DNA of 11,076 nt from Verrucomicrobiota bacterium (GTDB taxonomy: Bacteria; Verrucomicrobiota; Verrucomicrobiia; Opitutales; Opitutaceae): assembly GCA_023457035.1 (NCBI GenBank), contig JAEWNN010000056.1, forward strand, positions 1-11,076. Reading direction: 5' to 3'. Shown here in pieces: positions 6,734 to 11,076 of this stretch. Every line of letters starts with the position of its first letter. Position 1 is the stretch's first letter. Below the pieces are notes generated by a model. It made no database searches and had not been told where the DNA came from. It saw only the letters and a list, made by a program, of their open reading frames with translations. Position numbers and translations under genes: made by a program.

Positions 6734-7066
6734 GGTGGGTTCCACGGGCCCGGTTGCGACCGATTTCGGCGCACCGGCGGGCACGCGCCAGAACAGCCCG
6801 GATTCCGGAGGCGACAGAAGGTGGCGAAGGAAACAAAGGGACTCCGGAGAGAGGGAAATGGCTGCCGGCACGCAGGGAGGTTTCGGTGTACCTGCGGCGT
6901 GCAGATCGTGGCGGCGGATGCCGTGGCCCAACCTGATCGTCCTTCGCACCCTTCGTCGCCTTCTGTCGGCTCCGACCACGGCACACAGGATCATCGGGCA
7001 AACGCGTCCCCGCTGCCCCCGGCGCAACACAGCGCCGGCCGCCTCCGGCCGCCAAATCCACCCATG
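6734..7066. other. Gene-free stretch between HNH gene and tRNA terminator, with an inverted repeat
   Basis: I see no credible gene here. GCGACAGAAGGTGGCGAAGG (6811-6830) matches the reverse complement of 6950-6969 at 17 of 20 positions, making a widely spaced inverted repeat. The phrases ACAGAAGG and CGAAGG are of the same kind as those in the repeat island on the other side of the HNH gene. Near the tRNA end, GGCGC (7021-7025) can pair with GCGCC (7032-7036), and CCGGCCGCCTCCGGCCGCC forms a short tandem repeat. No convincing promoter for the HNH gene was found. Confidence 0.5.
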
Positions 7067-7091
7067 AAAAAGCCCTCCGCGGCGGGAGGGC
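7067..7091 (-). terminator. Intrinsic terminator after tRNA-Val
   Basis: On the minus strand GCCCTCC (7091-7085 complement) and GGAGGGC (7078-7072 complement) form a 7-bp GC stem around a 6-base GC-rich loop, followed at once by TTTTT (7071-7067). It begins 10 bases past the CCA end of the tRNA, as expected for its own terminator. Confidence 0.9.
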
Positions 7092-7100
7092 GTATCGGGA

Positions 7101-7177
7101 TGGTGGACAATACAGGACTCGAACCTGTGACCCCTTCCATGTCAAGGAAGTGCTCTAACCAACTGAGCTAATTGTCC
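7101..7177 (-). tRNA. tRNA-Val, anticodon GAC
   Basis: A full cloverleaf reads on the minus strand: acceptor stem GGACAAT pairing with ATTGTCC, D stem GCTC/GAGC, anticodon stem CTTCC/GGAAG with loop TTGACAT, a 5-base variable loop, and T stem ACAGG/CCTGT with TTCGAGT loop. The anticodon GAC is encoded at 7143-7141 and reads GUC and GUU valine codons. The discriminator base is A and the 3' CCA is encoded in the DNA (7103-7101). The length is 77 bases including CCA. It lies downstream of the YacL-like gene on the same strand with a 129-base gap and has its own terminator. Confidence 0.97.
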
Positions 7178-7306
7178 GGCCAAAACTGAGCGGGCGAGCA
7201 CAAGAACGCGCCCCCGCCTCCGCAAGCATTTTTTCCGCGAATCTTCGCGCGCCAGCGCCCGGCCTCGCGCGCGCGGCGCCTCCCGCCCCACTCGCCCCGC
7301 CGTGGC

Positions 7307-8323
7307 TCAGCCGCTGATTTCGCTCTGCAGCCGGGCGAAGACCATCTTGCCGCCGGCCGAGGGCAGCACGCTCACGACCTCCACGGTGACCTTCTTGCCC
7401 ACCGAGGCGCGCGCGTCGGCCACGACCACCATCGAGCCGTCCTCGAGATAACCGATCGCCTGCGCCTCCTCGCGACCGGGTTTCACGAGATCGACCTCGA
7501 TCGTCTCGCCGAGCGTGAGCTCGGGCCGCACCGCCTTGGCGAGCGCGTGGAGATTGAGCCAGGTCACCCCGTGGAACTCCGCCATCCGCGCGAGGTTGTA
7601 GTCGGTGGTGAGCAGCTTGGCCTTCATCGACTGCGCCAGGAACACCAGCTTCGACTCCAGCTCCTGCCGGTTGGCGACCTCGCTCTCATGGATACGCAGG
7701 TCGAGATTCTTGATGGCGCGCAGGGCGTTGAGGGAGTCCAGGCCGCGCCGGCCGCGGGCCTTGCGGGCCGGATCGGGGGAGTCGGCGATGCGTTGCAGAT
7801 CGTTGAGCACGAACCGCGGGATGATCAGCGCCGCGCTGATGAAATGGGTGCCGCAGATCTTCGCGATGCGGCCGTCGATCAGCGCGCTGGAGTCGACGAT
7901 GACCAGCGGCACGTCGACCTCGTGCGGCACGAAGCGCACATACGGGATGACGAAGTTGAACTCGTCCTTGCCGCGCAACGCGACGACCGCGCCGAGGTAC
8001 ATGCAGACGATGAAGAGCACGAGCCGGCAGGTGAAGAGCACCGCCGGTTCCCCCCACACGAACAACGGCGACGAGCCGATCAACCACGAGATCAGCGCGC
8101 CCAGCGCCAAGCCGAACGTCATCGCCGAGAGCCCGCGCAGCGAGAAGCCGCGCAACTGCACATCCACCAGCACCACCAGCGAGCCGCCCAGCACGCCGAT
8201 CAGCAGCGCCAGCCACCACCAGGCGTTCCACTCCTTCACCGCCATGGCGGCGATCACGCTGCCCGCGGCGCAGAGCAGCACGAAGAAGATGCGGATGATG
8301 ACGATGGTACGCTTGAGACCCAT
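7307..8323 (-). CDS. Membrane-anchored PIN-TRAM domain protein, YacL-like
   Basis: The 338-residue product has four N-terminal membrane helices (about 5-27, 34-54, 64-83 and 94-116). A cytoplasmic PIN nuclease-type domain follows: IVDSSALIDGRI (Asp144, Asp150), FVLNDLQ (Asp175, where relatives have Glu) and LLTTDYNL (Asp241). A C-terminal TRAM domain (about 271-335, LGETIEVDLVKPGREEAQAIGYLEDGSMVVV) likely binds RNA. This order matches the YacL family of Firmicutes and related phyla, a putative ribonuclease whose substrate is not well known. All four acidic positions are present, so activity is plausible. The start at ATG 8323 is fixed by the first helix, but no ribosome site is visible. A 37-codon membrane microprotein gene ends 18 bases upstream on the same strand and is probably cotranscribed. 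Confidence 0.92.
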   Translation of the reverse strand: MGLKRTIVIIRIFFVLLCAAGSVIAAMAVKEWNAWWWLALLIGVLGGSLVVLVDVQLRGFSLRGLSAMTFGLALGALISWLIGSSPLFVWGEPAVLFTCRLVLFIVCMYLGAVVALRGKDEFNFVIPYVRFVPHEVDVPLVIVDSSALIDGRIAKICGTHFISAALIIPRFVLNDLQRIADSPDPARKARGRRGLDSLNALRAIKNLDLRIHESEVANRQELESKLVFLAQSMKAKLLTTDYNLARMAEFHGVTWLNLHALAKAVRPELTLGETIEVDLVKPGREEAQAIGYLEDGSMVVVADARASVGKKVTVEVVSVLPSAGGKMVFARLQSEISG

Positions 8324-8341
8324 GGAGCAGGGGGGAACGAG

Positions 8342-8455
8342 TTAGCGGAAAAGCCAGAACAGCAGGAACGGGAGCACGATGCCCACCGCCATGCAGACAC
8401 GCAGCGCGCGCACCGCACGACGGGCTTTCGGGTCGTCGTTGGGCGAGGCTGGCAT
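8342..8455 (-). CDS. 37-residue single-pass membrane microprotein, upstream of YacL-like gene
   Basis: This small frame, ATG at 8455 and TAA at 8344-8342, encodes a charged N-terminus (MPASPNDDPKARRAVRALR) and then a hydrophobic helix, VCMAVGIVLPFLLFWLFR (residues 20-37). Positive residues ahead of the helix predict the N-terminus in the cytoplasm. About 33 of 38 codons end in G or C, in line with real genes here. It ends 18 bases before the YacL-like ATG on the same strand, which implies an operon. I know no function; a small partner of the neighbouring membrane protein is an inference from position. No strong ribosome site is seen, but that is true of most starts in this window. Confidence 0.6.
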   Translation of the reverse strand: MPASPNDDPKARRAVRALRVCMAVGIVLPFLLFWLFR

Positions 8456-8646
8456 CGGAGCCGAGTAGAGGTGAACCCCGGGCGCTTGGCAACTCCGTCG
8501 CCGTTTCGGCGCGATTTCACGTCCGCCGGGCCGGCGCGCCGCCGCTTGCGGTCGCCGGATCGCCCCAGGCCGCCCCGGGAGCGGCGGCGCCGAAATTCGT
8601 GGTTGAGCACCCGCCCGCCCCGGTCCGTGCTCTCGCTCCCGTGCCG

Positions 8647-9678
8647 ATGACGCCCCGCGAACGTTTCCTTGCCGCCTGCGCCTGCCAACCGCTCGAGCGC
8701 CCGCCGCTCTGGATCATGCGGCAGGCCGGTCGCTACCTGCCCGAGTACCGCGCGCTCAAGGCCAAGCACAACTTCCTCAAGCTGGTGCGCACCCCCGACC
8801 TCGCCGCCGAGGTCACCATGCAGCCGCTGCGCCGTTTCCCCCAACTCGACGCCGCCATCGTCTTCTCCGACATCCTCGTCGTCCCCGAGGCGCTCGGCCA
8901 GGGCTACCGCTTCAAGGAGGAGGGCGGCATCGCCATGGACTGGCGCCTCGAACGCTGGGAACAGGTCGACCGGCTCGCCGTCGAACTCGTGCCCGAGCGC
9001 CTGCGCTACGTGGCCGAGGCGCTCCGGCGCACCCGCGAACAACTCGGTCCCGACCGCGCCCTGCTCGGTTTCTGCGGCTCCCCGTGGACGCTCGCCGCCT
9101 ACATGGTCGAGGGCGAGGGCTCCGACTCGTTCGCCCGCGCCAAGGCGCTGCTCTACGGCGACCGCCCGCTCTTCGACAAGTTGATGGAGAAACTCGTCCG
9201 CGCCCTCGTCGCCTATGTGCGGATGCAGATCGAGGCGGGCGCCGATGCCGTCCAGATCTTCGACTCCTGGGCCGGCCTGCTCCCCGCCGCCGAATACGAG
9301 GCCGCCTCGTTGCGCTGGATCCGCCAGCTCCTCGCCGCCCTGCCGCCGGGTTTCCCCGTGATCCTCTACGCCAAGGGCGCCGCCGCCAGCCTGCCCGCCC
9401 TCGGCGCCAGCGGCGCCGCCGTGCTCGGCCTCGACTGGACGCTCGACCTCGCCGCCGCCAAGCGCGCCTTGCCGGCCAACCTCGCCGTGCAGGGCAACCT
9501 CGATCCGGTGCTGCTCAACACCACGCCCGCCGGCGTCACCGCGGCAGCCGAACACCTGCTGGGGCGCATGCGCGGTCTGCCCGGGCACATCTTCAATCTC
9601 GGCCACGGCATTTTGCCCCAGGCCAAGCTCGAGTGCGTCGAGGCGTTGTGCGCCACCGTCGCCGACTGGCGCGGGTGA
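8647..9678 (+). CDS. hemE: Uroporphyrinogen III decarboxylase
   Basis: The enzyme removes four carboxyl groups from uroporphyrinogen III to make coproporphyrinogen III, a cytoplasmic step of haem synthesis; no cofactor is needed. The 343 residues match the usual length. Signature 1, PPLWIMRQAGRYLPEY (19-34), carries substrate-binding Arg25 and Arg29; FSDIL (73-77) carries the catalytic Asp75; signature 2, GFCGSPWTLAAYMVEG (141-156), carries Tyr152; DSWAG carries Ser207; and NLGHGILP (317-324) carries His320. All expected active-site residues are therefore present. The ATG at 8647 gives the family's usual MTPRERFL start; GTG codons at 8599 and 8641 would add 16 and 2 residues. No Shine-Dalgarno sequence precedes it. 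The neighbouring genes are not haem genes. The gene also goes by uroD. Confidence 0.97.
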   Translation: MTPRERFLAACACQPLERPPLWIMRQAGRYLPEYRALKAKHNFLKLVRTPDLAAEVTMQPLRRFPQLDAAIVFSDILVVPEALGQGYRFKEEGGIAMDWRLERWEQVDRLAVELVPERLRYVAEALRRTREQLGPDRALLGFCGSPWTLAAYMVEGEGSDSFARAKALLYGDRPLFDKLMEKLVRALVAYVRMQIEAGADAVQIFDSWAGLLPAAEYEAASLRWIRQLLAALPPGFPVILYAKGAAASLPALGASGAAVLGLDWTLDLAAAKRALPANLAVQGNLDPVLLNTTPAGVTAAAEHLLGRMRGLPGHIFNLGHGILPQAKLECVEALCATVADWRG

Positions 9679-9683
9679 GAACT

Positions 9684-9706
9684 GTAGCCGGCCGCGGTGA
9701 GGCCGG
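9684..9706 (+). repeat. GTAG-headed palindrome (REP-like) after hemE
   Basis: GTAG (9684-9687) is followed by CCGGCC (9688-9693), a 7-base loop and GGCCGG (9701-9706); the last G of GTAG also pairs with C9707. It starts 6 bases past the hemE stop. No T-tract follows. It has the same GTAG-plus-palindrome form as the elements after mutS and topB, although its stem sequence differs. Confidence 0.55.
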
Positions 9707-9763
9707 CCGCTGCGCTCTCGGTCTTCGCCGTTTCCCGGCTGTGATCGCCTCCGTTCCGCCCGC

Positions 9764-9791
9764 TTGCACCGCTCCTCGGCGGCGCTAATCT
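9764..9791 (+). promoter_or_regulatory. Candidate promoter of the toxin-antitoxin pair
   Basis: TTGCAC (9764-9769) and TAATCT (9786-9791) are 16 bases apart, similar to a sigma-70 promoter. The -10 end lies 7 bases before the antitoxin ATG, so transcription would start at or next to that ATG and the message would be leaderless. This fits the lack of a ribosome site. The -10 match is only partial. Confidence 0.35.
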
Positions 9792-9798
9792 CCGTCGC

Positions 9799-10002
9799 AT
9801 GACTCCCGCCGACCTCTCCCGCTCCGCGCTCGACCTCTCTCCCGAGGAGCGCCTTGAGCTGGCCCGCCAACTGGTGGAGAGCGTCGTGACGCCCGAGCAG
9901 GTCGCCGAAGCGGTTGAGGAAGGCGTGCAACGGATCGAGCAGATCGCCCACGGCAAAGCCCAAGGACTGACCGAGGAACAGTATCGCGCCTCGCTGCAAT
10001 GA
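9799..10002 (+). CDS. Antitoxin of a type II toxin-antitoxin pair (addiction-module component family)
   Basis: The 67-residue product begins with LDLSPEERLELARQLVESV (residues 11-29), the helical opening typical of short addiction-module proteins that pair with RelE/ParE-like toxins. The rest is acidic and helical (AEAVEEGVQRIEQIAHGKA, then LTEEQYRASLQ), suited to wrapping a basic toxin. No separate DNA-binding fold such as ribbon-helix-helix is evident. It overlaps the toxin gene by 4 bases (ATGA, 9999-10002), so translation is likely coupled and the antitoxin comes first. The ATG at 9799 sits just after a promoter-like sequence with almost no leader. The family call rests on the N-terminal motif and on the neighbour. 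Confidence 0.82.
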   Translation: MTPADLSRSALDLSPEERLELARQLVESVVTPEQVAEAVEEGVQRIEQIAHGKAQGLTEEQYRASLQ

Positions 10003-10319
10003 GGGTGGAGTTCCATCCCGCGTTTGCCGGGGATGTGCTCCGTTTCGCCGCGCAGTATGAAGCGGTGGCCACGCGACTCGGCGGTCGTTTCCGTCGCGAG
10101 GTCGATGAAGCGATAGCCGAGATCAAAGCCGCTCCGACCGCCGCCGGGCCTCTCCTGCTTCCTCGCCCAGTGTCTCCGGTGGAGTATCGCCGCCGCAACC
10201 TCCACGCCTTTCCCCACTTCGTGCTCTACGGTCTGATCGACGACCGGCTCATCTTCGGCTCCGTCATAGCCAGCCGCTCCGATCCGCTGCTCTGGCTGGC
10301 CCACATGGAGAAACGCTGA
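9999..10319 (+). CDS. RelE/ParE-family toxin
   Basis: The 106-residue basic product has the RelE/ParE layout: a first strand MRVEFHPAF, two helices (about 10-45), then the strand-rich half with EYRRRNLHAFPHFVLYGLIDD (62-82) and LIFGSVIASRSDPLLW (84-99). The FPHFVLY segment and an Arg ahead of the terminal xDPxxW are the usual family marks; Arg93 and the Arg cluster at 64-66 are possible active or binding residues. RelE members cleave mRNA on the ribosome and ParE members poison gyrase; the sequence alone does not decide between them. It starts inside the antitoxin stop codon. The gene looks complete and unbroken. A weak 5-bp hairpin (10319-10331) overlaps its stop. Confidence 0.85.
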   Translation: MRVEFHPAFAGDVLRFAAQYEAVATRLGGRFRREVDEAIAEIKAAPTAAGPLLLPRPVSPVEYRRRNLHAFPHFVLYGLIDDRLIFGSVIASRSDPLLWLAHMEKR

Positions 10320-10391
10320 CGCCGTCGGCGTTGCACAAGTATGCTGTTTCTGGCCATGAATATCCGACCCCCGAAACTCCCGGCTCTCCCC

Positions 10392-10419
10392 TTGACTCAT
10401 GGGGGGCCCCACCTACCCT
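10392..10419 (+). promoter_or_regulatory. Candidate promoter of ileS
   Basis: TTGACT (10392-10397) and TACCCT (10414-10419) are 16 bases apart, with the -10 end 19 bases before the ileS ATG. The -35 is good and the -10 matches only in its TA...T frame. Spacing and the CT ending equal those of the candidate ahead of the toxin-antitoxin pair. The spacer holds the palindrome GGGGCCCC. Confidence 0.4.
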
Positions 10420-10438
10420 CGGCCGCCTTTTATTCGGC

Positions 10439-11076
10439 ATGGCCAACGACCTGAAAGACACCCTGAACCTGCCCAAGACCGATTTTCCCATGCGGGCCAA
10501 CCTCGTGGGACGCGAACCGCAGCGGGTGTCGCACTGGGAGAAACTCGACCTCTATTCCCGCATCCAGGCGAAAAACGCCGCCGGCACGCCCTTCGTCCTC
10601 CACGACGGTCCGCCCTTCACCAACGGCGATGTCCACATCGGCACCGCGCTGAACAAGACCCTCAAGGACATCACGCTGCGCTACCGCTCGATGCGCGGCC
10701 ACCGCACGCCGTACGTGCCCGGTTGGGACTGCCACGGCCTGCCGATCGAGCAGAAGGTCTCCCGCGAGATCCAGGCGAAGAAGGAGACGCTCACCACCGC
10801 CGAGCTCCGCCAGCGCTGCGACGCGTTCTCCGAGACCTGGATCGCCACGCAGACCAAGCAGTTCAAGCGCCTCGGCGTGCTCGCGGATTGGAAAAACGAG
10901 TACAAGACGAAGGCGCCGGCCTTCGAGGCCGACATCCTCCGCACCTTCGCCGGCTTCGTCGAGCAGGGCCTCGTCTACCGCAGCAAGAAGCCCGTCTATT
11001 GGTCCATCCCGTTCGAGACCGCGCTCGCCGAGGCGGAGATCGAATACAAGGACCACCGCAGCCTCTCCATCTGGGT
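10439..11076 (+). CDS. ileS: Isoleucyl-tRNA synthetase, N-terminal part (3' end outside window)
   Basis: The enzyme charges tRNA-Ile with isoleucine, with editing of valine. The first 212 residues are visible and no stop occurs before the window end. The class I catalytic start is clear: FVLHDGPPFTNGDVHIGTALNK (spanning residues 52-73, written here as FVLHDGPPF plus TNGDVHIGTALNK), then PYVPGWDCHGLPIE (91-104). The class I HIGH signature reads HIGT (66-69). Further on, LGVLADW and VYRSKKPVYWS match the family; the latter leads into the connective-peptide editing region, which lies past the window end. The start MANDLKDTLNLPKTDFPMR is the usual opening of bacterial IleRS, which fixes the ATG at 10439. 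The KMSKS loop cannot be seen. It follows the toxin gene with a gap of 119 bases and has its own promoter-like sequence. Confidence 0.96.
   Translation, partial: MANDLKDTLNLPKTDFPMRANLVGREPQRVSHWEKLDLYSRIQAKNAAGTPFVLHDGPPFTNGDVHIGTALNKTLKDITLRYRSMRGHRTPYVPGWDCHGLPIEQKVSREIQAKKETLTTAELRQRCDAFSETWIATQTKQFKRLGVLADWKNEYKTKAPAFEADILRTFAGFVEQGLVYRSKKPVYWSIPFETALAEAEIEYKDHRSLSIW

Noticed and set aside
7232..7250. Hairpin CGCGA/TCGCG next to TTTTTT between the YacL-like gene and tRNA-Val
   Set aside because: On the minus strand, where both flanking genes lie, the stem is followed by A residues, not T, so it is not a terminator for them; on the plus strand the T-run precedes the stem.
8254..9999. 581-codon minus-strand open frame opposite hemE
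   Set aside because: Shadow of hemE and its flanks; low-complexity Gly/Ala/Glu composition and no motif.

Overview
The window is GC-rich chromosomal DNA carrying conserved bacterial housekeeping genes with accessory genes between them. Very strong third-position GC, weak or absent Shine-Dalgarno sequences, a YacL-like membrane PIN-TRAM protein and GTAG-headed palindromes in gene junctions make a Verrucomicrobiota member of the Opitutaceae type my best guess. That placement is inference; no rRNA is present to confirm it.

Layout from left to right: the 3' end of mutS (+); a 147-base convergent junction with paired GTAG-headed palindromes; an orphan SIR2-like gene (-) with visibly lower GC, the best defence or mobile candidate here; a doubtful 63-codon reading frame (-) followed by a terminator-like hairpin; a PAS-domain protein with a C-terminal Cys4 module (+); a long topB for DNA topoisomerase III (+), whose stop codon lies in another GTAG palindrome; about 410 bases of mosaic repeats; an HNH endonuclease gene (-); about 330 bases without a gene; a terminator and tRNA-Val(GAC) (-); a YacL-like PIN-TRAM gene (-) preceded by a 37-codon membrane microprotein gene in the same direction; uroD (+); a GTAG palindrome; a type II toxin-antitoxin pair with a 4-base ATGA overlap (+); and the 5' third of ileS (+), cut by the window end.

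The genes do not form one pathway. MutS (mismatch repair), TopB (decatenation), UroD (haem synthesis), tRNA-Val and IleS (translation) are core functions. The SIR2-like, HNH and toxin-antitoxin genes are typical accessory insertions. I did not find an evident new multi-gene system. The most unusual signals are the repeated GTAG-plus-palindrome elements at gene 3' ends, including the stop codons of mutS and topB, the compositionally distinct SIR2 gene, and the microprotein next to the YacL-like gene.
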